From the NCBI GenBank assembly GCA_014706295.1, contig JACSVZ010000001.1, positions 81,714,237 through 81,778,236 of the forward strand: DNA of 64,000 nucleotides, in the 5' to 3' direction. A program made the position numbers and the translations under genes. Shown piece by piece: positions 1-11,200 of this stretch. The notes beneath the pieces are model-generated. The model made no database searches, was not told where the DNA came from, and saw only the letters and a program-made list of their open reading frames with translations. Every line of letters begins with the position of its first letter. Position 1 is the first letter of the stretch. The DNA is from Lycocorax pyrrhopterus obiensis (lineage: Eukaryota; Chordata; Aves; Passeriformes; Paradisaeidae).

Positions 1-1659
1 ACCAGCTTTTAGTCTGCTTTCATTTTGAAACAGGGCTTCTGTGCTCATATTCTCTGTGCATCTATCTGTCACTCTCTTCCCCTGGGTTTTTTTTTGGCTT
101 GTGCAATTTCAATCACATTTAGCAATGGTCCCAAGGAGATTATTTTTTGACAAGTTCTAATATAACAGAAGGTGGATTGATGAGAGAGCTGTTATTAATA
201 TCCCTGGGATAAGGGACACAGCATGAACTCAAGTGTTATTAAGGCACCAAGAGTACACCTGCAAGGCACAGATCCATAGGAGACCAGGCTTCCTCAGTTT
301 CACTGCCTGCTGATATTGCATGTTTTGTCCATATTTACCAATATGACCATAATATAGATCTCCAGGATTTTTTCCCGATTTATTTTCAAATTCATTCCCA
401 ATGGGGGTCCTGAATGAGTGGGATTTCTACTTTTTCTACTCCTATGCAAATCTGAAGAAATTCCTGGATCTGATTCCAACAGGCCTTTTTCTTTGAAAAA
501 TTACTATGATATGAATACAAAAGTAACATCACTAGGCCAAGAAAGCTCAAAACTTTGTTTTTCATGCGAATGAGTAATCTTTCAGCAATTTTCAGCTTGA
601 ATGTCTATTCTGTTTATGGATCACAGCAGAAGGAAAAGAGGGAAGTCATAAAAATATTTTTGGAGTTGAATTATAAATGGGAAAGATGTTCCAGAAATCA
701 CCTCTGCATCATTCACAGTCTCTGGTGCTGGCACACTGTGCTTCGGGACTTGCTGCTGGGTTTTTGAACAAAAGCTGTAAACTGGAAAAATAAACCAGTT
801 TGTGGCTCCAATTTTGTGATGTCTATGCACTGAACTGGATCCTATCAAGATGGAACAGCCTTCTTCTGTAGCAAGTGGCAGAATATGAAGCAGCTGGTAG
901 GAGCAAAAAAAAAAAAAAGGCAGGAAAAAAAAAAGAAATTAGAAAAATCTCATGCAAACACTAGTGAATCATTCCCACAGGCTTTCTGCTTGCCCAGTAT
1001 GCTTTCTGAGTGCCAAGACCAAGGAAAATCACACCACTTTATTAAGGTAAGCTGCTTTCCAAAGCCAAGCCTGGCATCTCTAGGCTGTGTCTGAGAGAGC
1101 ATGTTGCAGCCTTAACACACCATGAAGATGCCCAGATGATGGCAGGTGGGTTTGGTTTTTGTTGGTTTTTTTTATGAGAAGTACTACCAGATTGATAGCA
1201 GAGAGTTTACTGTCCTTCTCAGCCCTACTCCTGATGACAAGTGGCCTCCTTTTAGATTAACCCTATTGAGATCACCCTGCTGTTAGATTGTCAAGAGAGT
1301 CCCAGCATGCAGGAAAACCTTGTTTTATGGATTTCTTTTTTCCTGTGTGTATGTGACAGACACTGTGAAAATTTGCCCAAATAAATCTTCAAGATGTACC
1401 CCTCAGGTTTCATAGCTGGCACACAGAGTAGCACTTGTGGGCTTTCAAGAGCTATTTCACCTGTTTTGGGGCTAAAAAGAAGATAAGGATTCATGTGCCA
1501 GGGCTGCCTGGCAGTGGTGTTGCTCTGGAAGGTGCACGCAATGTTGCTGTAAGTCAGCTGCATCCAGGAGAGGAAAACTCTGGTTACAAACTGGGTCTGG
1601 GAGCACACGCTTGCTGTCAGACAGGAGACAGGCTGAACTCAAACCAGGTCAGAAGACAA
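1..1659. other. unique non-coding stretch
   Basis: I see no gene or recognisable interspersed repeat here. The short open frames on both strands overlap one another, show no recognisable domain and are of the length expected by chance. The only low-complexity feature is an A-rich patch at 905-934 (runs of 14 and 10 A separated by GGCAGG). A good splice-donor match (AAG|GTAAGC) lies near 1047, but I could not pair it with a convincing acceptor. Confidence 0.6.
905..934. repeat. A-rich low-complexity run
   Basis: Two A homopolymers, 14 and 10 bases, are separated by a six-base interruption, with more A-rich sequence following. It could be the remnant of a poly(A) tail, but the upstream sequence resembles no gene or retroelement that I know, so simple low complexity is the safer call. 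Confidence 0.85.
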
Positions 1660-1661
1660 TA

Positions 1662-2035
1662 ATAGAATTTGGGTTGGAAGGAATCTTAAAGATCATCCAG
1701 TTTCATCCCCCTGCCATGGGCAGGGACACCTTCTACTAGACCAGGTTGCTGAGAGCCCCGTCCAGCCTGGAATTGAACACTTCTGGGGATGTGGCATCCA
1801 CAGCATCTCTGGGCAACCTGTGCCAGTGCCTCACCACCCTCATGGTAAAGAATTTCTTCCGAATGTGTAATCTAAACCTACTTTCTTTCAGTTTAAAACC
1901 ACCCCCCTTGTCCTGGCACTGCATGCTCTCGTAAATAGTTTCCTTCTTGTAGGCTCCCTTCAGGTGCTGAAAGGTTGCAGTCAGGTCACTCTATTCCAGG
2001 CTAAACAAGCCTGATTCTCTCAGCCTTTCCACCTA
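1662..2035 (-). mobile_element. CR1 LINE, 5'-truncated 3' end
   Basis: Read on the plus strand this is the reverse complement of the 3' end of a bird CR1 non-LTR retrotransposon. It starts with the tail-proximal 'gggttggaaggaatctta' block, passes through 'tgccatgggcagggacacc' and the 'ctgggcaacctgtgccagtg' block, and ends near the 'ccaggctaaacaagcctga' block. The element 3' end is therefore at the low coordinate. CR1 copies are normally 5'-truncated by incomplete reverse transcription, which fits the length of about 375 bp. It keeps only the extreme end of the ORF2 region and the 3' UTR, with no coding capacity. The good match to the familiar consensus suggests a younger copy than those at 5541 and 24213. 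Confidence 0.93.
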
Positions 2036-2039
2036 GAAC

Positions 2040-5000
2040 TTAGGTTGAATTTTTTGCCTTTTATCCTGGTGGAAATATTTGGAATGGGAAATGACCAAAG
2101 TTCATCATCTGGTCAGTGCTGGGATCAGGATTGCTTGGGAAAAAGTAAATTTCACAGGTGCTCTCTCTAAGGGCATGCAACTGGTTGCAAGTGCCAGAAG
2201 CCCAAATGATGATAACTTCAAAAGGCATTGAGTCAGGTGGGAATGTTTAACTCTTGGTTAACTAACTGGGTGGGCTGTATCACCACTCTTCAGAGCCTGT
2301 CATATTTGATGACTTGCTTCAGCTGCTTTGTGCAAGCAGTGGTACAAAGTCTGGTCAAGCATCAACTCTGAAGGATGCTCCTATTATGAAAGGCATCATG
2401 TCTGGTTAAAAAGGATGCATGTGTACTGTGTTTGAGAACCCCAGGGTTTATGCTGCTGGTATGCAGTGGTGATTGCAGTAGAGTTCGAAATGACAAGTTT
2501 CTCCACACAAAATAAAAGCTGAGAAAGTAAAGTTCAGATTTTGGGACATGCCTTGTCAACAAATGTTACTCCAGGCATCAGAAACAGGTCCTGGTGATGA
2601 TTGCCAATACAGTATGAGGATGGAATGAAAGAAATAGCTTTCTGTTTGATATCACTGCAGCTTGCTGGTAAATACATCCTCCGTTTCTTGAAATCAGCAG
2701 CTAATTATGCTGAAAAATCATGATTCTTTAAGAGTGTAAATATCTTTAAACGGCAATTAAAAATAATTATAACTCAAAAGCTATGATGTATTTGAGAATA
2801 AGAGTCAACCTAGCTGGACGAGTACATGCTGCAAATTGAGGACAATTTGTGGTTTAGATTTTGTGATAGTTTTTCTAGTACCAGTTTTGTTCATGGCTAT
2901 GGATTGCCTCTTAAATGCCTGCCTCTTGATCATGTTTAAGTGACCCATGCCAGCTGAAAGGGTGTTACAGTATCCCTGTCCTTTGCAGCATGGCGGGAAG
3001 CACAGCCTGTTTTCTGGGATTTGTCCTTGTATTTTGGGTTGCCGTCCCTCCAGCGGGTTTTAACTATGTTGCTGCTTTTGAGGAAAGTTTTTTCAAAAGG
3101 CACGGGTTTTTTGACTGTCAGATTTACTGAATAATTTTTTTTAAGAGCTAGGCAGGCTTGAAATTAAAGCAACAAGCAATGAGTTAGCAAGATTCACCAC
3201 TTAATTATGAAACTGGTTGCAGAAGGAAGAAACTCATGGAAGTTAGCCTTTGATTTTACTTAAATGCATGCTTGTCCTTAGCTCTTCCAGTGCCTCAGTG
3301 AGACACTAGAATAGGAAGCTGCAACATCATTGAATTGTGCTCACCACTGTGCTGGCTTGGTTCAGGAGACATACAGCTTCAATTTCCTTCTTTCTTGATT
3401 AAAGATAGTTTCTTCTTCAATTTTGTTGCATATCTTACTCCTAACTTCTGGTTATTTTAAATAGGAATATAGTATTAATATTTGTGCCAAATATGATCAT
3501 GATGACTCACAGTCTATAGGACTGTGTTTCCCTGCTGTATGCAGTTTTCCTGTAATTGAATTAGAAAATACAGATATAGCAAGCTGGACCTCCTCTCTGC
3601 TCTCAAGGTGTTTCTCCAAATGTACTTCTTGGTTATATTGCACGATTGCACAAATTTTTGCCATACTTTGTACACCCCACAAGAGTTTCATTTTACAAAG
3701 AATTTGGCCTCAAACATTTTCCTCCCTTTACACTGGATAATTTTTGTATCCCCAGGCTGTGGTGTGCTGCCTTTCCTCCTGCTGACAGAGCTCCTGTGGG
3801 ATCATCCCATCAACTGCTTCAGGAAACCAGGTTCCTTTGCTGGTGCAACACCTGGCATTGTGAAACCACATCCTTACATGTTATAAATGGTCATTTCTAG
3901 TTGCTTTTTTAAAAAATCACTTGAGAAAAAGATGGGCTAGATTAAACAATATGTATGTAGATATAGAGCTAATTTGAAATGCATGTAGGTACATAAACTA
4001 CAAATGCAGGTACACAAACTCTTTTTAAAAGTGTCTCACGTTTTCCTTAAAATTTGCATGCAAAGCTGATTTATTTTGGGGGTGGAGTGACCAATAGTCA
4101 AGATTAGTCTGACATGCCTCATACAGCCCCATACATAAAAGGTAAGGAGGATTCAAGTCCTGCAGAGAACTATGAAGAATTTTGTCATATTCTTGAAAAA
4201 GTTTTGAAGATGGCCACTGTCCTGTTGTTTGTCACAAATTGTGAAAGTGGTTGTAAATGGCATTTGAGATCCTTTTCCAGCCCTATTTCCTACAATTTCT
4301 ATTATCCCCTCCAAGTAATTTCTCAATTTCACCTTGGCTTTTCTTTGAAAAGACACATACTGTACTAATAATTCAGATAACAAATGAAGCATTTTGAGTA
4401 TTTTTTCTAAGCTACCCCCTCTCTCTGACAAGCACTTTCTGTCAGGTTTGGGTTCTGCCATCACAGCCATATCATTCCAATAGGACACAAAAAATTGGCT
4501 CCCATTTCATCAATAGATGCCCTAAAAATACCCCTGAAGCCCAGACTGTAGACATATGATGCCTGCTCTGCTTTTGTGTCTGCTTCAGTTCAGTCTGTGA
4601 GGTTCATTGTTATGGGCCACCTGTGCCCCTAACCTCTGTATGTCTGTCTGTCTATCTGTTGGGTGCTGAGCAGGCAAAAGTTAAAATGATTTAGCAACAT
4701 GCAATGAAAATGTCTGCGACTGGTTAGGCAGCTTGATCAAGGCAGTTCTGACAGCAGGCAAAGAAAGACCAAGTTGTTCCAAAAGACAGGGGAAAGATAT
4801 GGACTTTAACATGGCTGTGAAAATAATCACATCTGGGTAGCAGGGCCAAAAAGCAACAAGAAGATCTGAGAAATTCAAAAAGGCTGACAACGACTGGAAG
4901 CAGCAGAAAAAAGTCTGAGGGTAGAACTGTGTGGATGAAACATACCTACATTAAAACAAAACTCAACTGGATGATTTTACCATTTCAGCTTTTTGGAAAA

Positions 5001-5535
5001 GCTTTGACCAGGAAGACTGACTTTTTGTTTTTCATATGGCTGCAACTGTGCTGATCCTACGTGCCCTAAAGTCAAATTTGCAACCTAGAGCTGTGTCATT
5101 CCTTGCATTGGAGAAACATCATTGAGGTGCAACATCATTGTCGAAAGTCAAGGAAGTCCCCAGACTTGTCCCTCAGCCTTGGGCTCATTGCAGCAGAGGA
5201 GCTTAAAAACAGAGTATCTGATGCATGAAGGTAACTATAATGAAGGGTACCTTGTGTTTCTCCAGGAGATATGGTTAATCTTGTGCCTTGCTGGATGTGT
5301 GCTCCAGGATGAACTCAAGGCCGTGGAGCTGGCATAAAACATAATTCACATTTTGTGTTACTCTCTTTTACATTGGAAAGGCTGCATGACTTGAGTGACA
5401 CAATGCGACATGGAAGATGAATTCCTATAGATGTGACACCCACATACATGTACAGGAATGTAAAAAAGAACAGGAGACTTTTCACCACAACATTGGCCCT
5501 TAGTAAGGCCTTAGTTATGAGCAGCTGAATACAGG
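2040..5535. other. unique non-coding stretch
   Basis: There is no gene and no recognised repeat apart from a few TCTG/TCTA units around 4640-4660. The longest open frame is about 110 codons on the minus strand near 4153-4488. It lies in AT-rich sequence, overlaps a plus-strand frame, and shows no domain, signal peptide or splice context. Confidence 0.55.
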
Positions 5536-5540
5536 AAGCT

Positions 5541-5840
5541 GAAGGCAAAGTGGGACCATTAAATCACTGAACTTCCTGCACATAACAGGGTATTTAATTT
5601 CATTCAGTTACCCTGCATGAAGCCCAAAACCTGTGTTTGTCTGAGGCACAAATTCAGGAAAGGTGTAGAGTCCTGCTCCAAAGGCCCCAAATGGTGGGGA
5701 GTTCACCACTTCCTTTGGTAGTTTGTTCAGGATATTAAGCACTTTCAGTGCTTTAAAAATGTGTGCTTAATTGTATTTTTCTCTTGTGTTTTTATTCTTT
5801 AACTTCATACGTTCATATTTTGCTTATTTCTGGTAGGATG
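5541..5840 (-). mobile_element. ancient CR1 (amniote-type) fragment
   Basis: Although diverged, the reverse complement follows the 3' region of the old CR1 lineage shared by turtles, crocodiles and birds. The '...gtgggaccattaaatca' tail block lies at about 5549, followed by 'ctgcacataacagg', 'cagttaccctgcatgaagcc', 'ccaccacttcctttggtagt' and a degraded stretch up to about 5840. It has many substitutions and small gaps relative to my memory of the family, so it is much older than the copies at 1662 and 44395. No coding capacity remains. The boundaries are approximate. Confidence 0.75.
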
Positions 5841-5993
5841 ATGAGGTTTCGATAGCTCATGTTGGGGATGTTTAATGGCAAGCTTCACAAATAAAGGAAC
5901 AAATTAATGCGTCCTAATTAAGAAATGAAGTGAGGAATATAATGGCTGAAGAGCACTTGTTCTTTTTCTAATCTTTGAAGTTACTACAGCATT

Positions 5994-6007
5994 GTGCCAC
6001 CTGGTGG
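5994..6007 (-). promoter_or_regulatory. candidate CTCF binding site
   Basis: The minus strand reads CCACCAGGTGGCAC, which fits the CTCF core consensus CCASYAGRKGGCRS at every position. A weaker second match (about 10 of 12 core positions) lies on the same strand near 6067-6080. CTCF is the vertebrate insulator and loop-anchor zinc-finger protein. Occupancy cannot be read from sequence, and single motifs also occur by chance. Confidence 0.5.
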
Positions 6008-6399
6008 ACCCTCTTCCCATGTAGGAGGAAGGAGACTGGCCTTATCGAGACCCAGAAGGTACACCAGGGCCACCTACCAGGGACCTGGCAGAGATCACTA
6101 GTCACACAGCTGCACAGTGGACTGGCCCCATCCATGCTTTGGATACTGGAAGCAGCACAGTTACCGATGGCAGCTTCGGACTCAAATGCTTGGTGCTGCT
6201 TAGTGCGGAGCAGATCTTCTGGCTGAATTACTGTACTGATGTATCTGAGCTATTTCTGCATCTAGAAAGGGCTCAGATGGCATTTCCACCCAACCCAGTA
6301 CTGTCCCATGGCAAAATATGGGAGTGGATGGGTGGGCCTGGTTCATGAGCAGCATATGTACTGGAAATCCACACCAGCTGCTCCTTTGGAAGGCCTCCT

Positions 6400-6475
6400 G
6401 GGCACGCTGAAAACCGACGCAAAAACGCTCGTCACAAACTGTGCAGAGCTTTGTAGGCTTTCTGCTGCGCTCTGA
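6400..6475. other. CpG-retaining patch
   Basis: Six CpG dinucleotides fall within about 70 bp (around 6404, 6415, 6418, 6426, 6430 and 6468), four of them within 16 bp, in surroundings that otherwise contain very few. In methylated vertebrate DNA, CpGs survive mainly where they are unmethylated or under selection, so this may be a small regulatory element. It is far too short to be a CpG island. Confidence 0.35.
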
Positions 6476-7539
6476 TGGGCCATGAAACAGTTAACAGTGT
6501 TAGCATATGAGCATCTGAGTTAGCATTTTGGATGTGAGGAGTGCAGCAGTTTATATTTCTTGGAGCAATTGTTTCAGGCTGCTCTGCTGATCCAAGCCCA
6601 CGCTGTTGCTCTAGTGAAGCTCAGCTTGGATTTTCTTCACAGTTGTGACAGCCAGAGATGTCTAAAAACACGGAGTGCTGAGATTCCTCAGAACCATTGT
6701 GAATTCTGTCTTCCCTTTCTTCCCAACTATTCCTTCTGCTTGCCAGGGAGAAAAGTTGGGTTTGAGGAGGAGAGGGTTAATGTCTTTCCCTTTGTGTTTT
6801 TAAAGGTTCCTTTTACATTAAGGCCCTATGGGAAGGAAATAAGTGTCCTGATAGATGCACCATCTATAAATATACAGTAAGCATGAAACACAAACTGTTT
6901 TGGAGATGTAATGCACGTTTCTAAAGATATGCAAAACCCTTGAATTAATGTGTTGTGTTGGTATGTAGTGTAATATATAATTATACTTCAGTAAATCCAA
7001 AACTTAACATTAAAATTATATAGGTCAGATATATTCTAAACTTAGGAGGGAAAAGAAATAAAGAGATACATTTTCTTGCAGTTCTTGCTTCCAGAGATGT
7101 AATGCCTTCTCAGTCATGGAAGGATTTTTAGATTTTTTTTCTTCTGATTCTAAACACACCTTTGCTTTGCCCTTTTTTATTTTTTTTCTCCTGGGAACCA
7201 TACTGCCATAAGCTACAAGCTTTGATTCACTGTTAAGAGCGACATATGGTTCCTTGCTTTGAGGAATTTGATAAGCATATCACTTGATCTTTCATGTTTA
7301 GTAGGAGTTCTAGAAACAAAAGAGATGCCAGGATGCTGGTTGGTAGCAGAGGATGTCTGACTGCATCATTCCTGCCAGTTCATTATCAGTGTTGTGCTGT
7401 AAATAGTTCCCAAGGCAAAACCAGAAAAAGAGCAATAGAGGCACAAAATAACTGAAGGGGACTGCCCAGACGTTTAGAGGGAGGACGGGTAAAGTGAATT
7501 CCCACAGGGTTTAGTCCAAGCACACTGAAGTTCATGCTC

Positions 7540-7860
7540 TGTCATGATTCCTTAATGTTAATGCTCTAACTGCTTTTGTGGCAATTGTTACTTTATACAT
7601 TTCTGAGCTATAAAAAGAGATGCACTTAAAAAAATGGCCACCCCCAAGCAAAAAAATGAACACTTGTTTGCATTTAATAATCACTAAAACTTGAAATTCT
7701 AAATTGGATTAATTGTGTCTATTATAAATTGATGGGGGAATAGCTATGCATTAGCCCTGAATTCTGATTACCTGAGAGGTTCCACTTGGAGTATAATTAA
7801 GAGCAACTTCATAGTAGTGGTAGGTGTATGATTGAATAATGCATGCATCCCCTGCTGATG
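7540..7860. promoter_or_regulatory. candidate conserved non-coding element
   Basis: The block is AT-rich but not repetitive, with clustered homeodomain-type cores (TTAATTG near 7709, ATTAC near 7768, TAATTAA near 7794) and a POU/SOX-like 'attgaataatgcatgcat' stretch near 7831-7848. It lacks long open frames and repeats. The texture resembles developmental enhancers, but I have no alignment, so this is a motif-density judgement only. Confidence 0.3.
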
Positions 7861-8194
7861 AAATTCAAGGCAAAGTGTTCATGGAGAAGGAGAGCTTTTT
7901 TTTTTTCTTATTCCTGCACTTAAAATGCTGAAGGATTATTGCAATTGCAGTCCATGCTTACACTATTAGCAGAGATACGCCAAAGCTCTTGATGCAAACA
8001 CTTTCAACCTAAAGTGGGGTTGGCAAAAGAATCCCAGTTTTGCAGCTCAGCCCTTATTCTGTAAAGCATTGTGTTCCTAGGTGCCTGTGGTGGCTGGTTT
8101 AATTAGGAACAAAGATCAGAGCTTGAAAGAGGCACATTTTCCAATAATACAAGGGACACCACTTTGTTGACAGCTCATTGCTTAACACATATGT

Positions 8195-8206
8195 CCACTA
8201 GATGGC
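8195..8206 (+). promoter_or_regulatory. candidate CTCF binding site
   Basis: CCACTAGATGGC matches the CTCF core consensus CCASYAGRKGGC at all 12 positions. It points right, away from the minus-strand motif at 5994-6007, so the two form a divergent pair about 2.2 kb apart. Occupancy is unknown. Confidence 0.5.
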
Positions 8207-8249
8207 TGTAATTGGTGTGGTCATTTATTAATTATAAAGTATTTTACAC

Positions 8250-11200
8250 GTTCCTGGCTTTGAAGCCTTGTTTACTCCTGTTCTTCAGTATCTCCTTGTG
8301 CTTTCTCAATCTATAAAGATACCTGCTCAATGCATAAACCCCATCAGCTTGCAGCCATGTACCAGATTGAAGCTGAATATTTCTAGGCTTCAAGACTGGA
8401 CAACTCCCTTGGGTGCTGCAGTCTGATCCCTTGTAAGAGAGTGCATGGGGTTTCTGTACCCACAGACAGAGGTGCTCTAAGCCCTCCATCCCTCCAGTGA
8501 AGGAGGCAGCACAGGCACATGTTTATTCCACCTCAAGTGGCCAAAGAGTCTCTGTCTTCATGAAATTGCTCCTGCTTGCTGACATGAAGAGATTCAGGAA
8601 TAACAGCCTGAAGTGGTGGGAGAGGTGGAAACTGAACCATGAGAAAGGACAGAGCTGTGTGGTGGCACATGGAGGCTGTGTCAGGGTGCACCCGTAACAT
8701 GGGCCTGCCTGTTCCTCAGTGCCTTGCTCTTGAGCAGTGGTTCTGGCTTTTCCTTTTCTGCTGTTCTGTCCACAGATGTTTAATTTAGAAATTATGCATT
8801 TGTCATGCTTGTCACCACAAAGGCAAGACATTCAGCTAATCTCTTGATTCACCATGTATCATTATGGTGAAGAGCTCATCATTAGAGTGAAGGCACATCT
8901 AACCATGTTTTACTGATATCAAAGTGGGAGAAGTGAGATAATGCTTAGCCATTTTGAAGCCCCACTCATGAATTACAGATAGAGAGGCAATGAAAAGTTA
9001 TCTTCATGTTGCTGACTTCCAGTCTCAGTGTCAGAATCTATCCTCAGCAGTGAAACGGCAGGTTTTGTGCTGATTTAGTAATTCCAAAACTGTGCTGTGG
9101 TGACCCAAGGGAAATGGCCCACTGACAACTTGGGCCGCGATTCTGAGCAAGGTTTAACAAAACTCCTTCAGTCAAAAGTTGGATATAGTGGTATATGATC
9201 ACCCCCAAGGGTTTCAAAATTCTATTGGTCAGAAAGTTTGAGAACCACCATGAGTGTTTATAAATATATATTTACACTTGTCATGCATAGATAACCAATG
9301 ATCACAGAAGCCTGCTTGGGTATTTGTGAATTCAGCAGGAAGAAAACCTTCCTCTAGAACCACCATGTTGTTGATCAGTTAGTGCCCAGTCTTTTGAAAG
9401 GCTGATGACCTTAACTTTTAGTGACCTTCCTGGCATTCGATGGCAACTGTTGTCCTGTTGGCACAGTCGTGCTGGCAGCACTAAGATCTCTCCTGAGGTA
9501 CGACACCGAACACCTGCGTGTCCAATACCCCATCTCAGTGCAATCTGACCTAGGTTACCACTGTGGGTTTTAGTGCAGGTAAGGTGAAGCCTTGGAAGGC
9601 TGCTATCAATATGTGAACCCTGAGCCATCCTGCTGAAGCCAAGACACTTGTGCTTAAGAGGAGGTTGGCAGCCGTGCCTGCATGGTCATTGCACCTTCAG
9701 TTACTTTGGTAAATCAGTATCAGGAAATCTCCTATTTTCTCACTTGCTTGTCTTAGGAATCTTCCAGCATGCTCTTTGCAGGCTGAAATCTCAGATGACC
9801 TGATGGTTTCAGCACTATTATCTCACCTCGGGTTCAAGCATCCTGTTTTCTGCACAGATATAGGATCTTCATAATCCCTGGCAAATATGCTTCTTTTTTC
9901 TGTATACAAGGTGTATTTTCTAAAACTATATTTTCCAGTTACCTAAAACTTTCAAGTGATCCGTGTCCTAAGATTACCTTTTAACTACTTATCCCTTATG
10001 TTGTTGGCTATATATTACAAGTACATAAATGAAATAGAAAACAAAACAGAAGCCCCTAATTTGACACATTTCCAGAGGCTAATTATATCATGACAAAAGC
10101 AATCACTTTTTTTTTTTAATAGGCTGAAGTATTTATTCTTTTTTTTTCTCTTTTTTTTTTGGCTGGAAATGTGTAATATGCCTATGACAAATACTGTGAC
10201 AGAAAGAGCCAGCCAGCACATTTTCTTCAAACTGACTGGTTCATAACCCAGTGGTATATTTTCCAGTGTTTTTGTCTGAGCAGTGAAAGTGGAAATTTGC
10301 AAACAAGACTCTCTGTATATGCACCATATGAGGATAGGAAACAGTGGAGTAAGTCAGCAGCAATTTGTTTGTGAGAGACAACATGCCATCAAAAAAATCC
10401 TTACTGTCTGTGTGCCTGCAAAATGTTGCTTTCTCACTATACTTCTTTTACCACAAAAGTAATATGTAATGAAGAAAAATGTGGTCCCAGTTTTCTAGTC
10501 TGGAAGAAGAAAGAGTCCCCATTACAAAGAATATCAGGAAGGAATTAAAAAAAAAACAAAGGTGAAATCTTTTCTTAAACATGGCAAAAGTGAAGTCCAG
10601 CCTGATTACTCTTGCCCACGATCACACAAAGAAGTGAATAGAAGAAACCTTGGAATTAGACATCTCATGTGTTACCTCCTATGTCGGTCCCAGTTCTCTG
10701 CCTTGGAAATGTTGCACAGCACATATGCATCACTAAATTTCTCTTAGTTCCATTGATTTATAGGGGGAAGTTCAATACCATCACTTCAGTGGAATTTCTT
10801 CAGCATGGAATATATGCTATTCATTGAAGAAGGTGCTCCATGCAAAATATCTCCTGCATTCCAAAGCCAGAATTCTGTCATCTTTCCATAAAAATTCTCA
10901 TGTTCCCCACCCAGCCTGGGCCCACTAAATTTTGACCCAATGCACACTCTCTTTCATAGCCATTTCCATGTTTTCTTGTTCTCCTTGTGAGCAAATCATC
11001 CTCATTTGGTCGATGGGGGTTTGACCATGGACATGTAACTCTGTGAAGATCAGAGGTTCTGTTGGTTGAAGTGGAAAGTCTTCTGCTACATTCACCCCTA
11101 GGCAGATTCTTATAGCAGTGAGAAAGCATCATTGGCAAAGATGCTCTGTATCTATGGAGTCTCTACTCCTTGCAGCACATGCTATGGCCAACACAAGTGA

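Noticed and set aside
905..934. A-rich run as a possible retropseudogene tail
   Set aside because: The sequence upstream shows no resemblance to a known mRNA or retroelement, and no target-site duplication was found.
9825..9840. GGTTCAAGC B-box-like sequence (possible tRNA or tRNA-derived SINE)
   Set aside because: No A-box at proper spacing and no cloverleaf pairing in the flanks.
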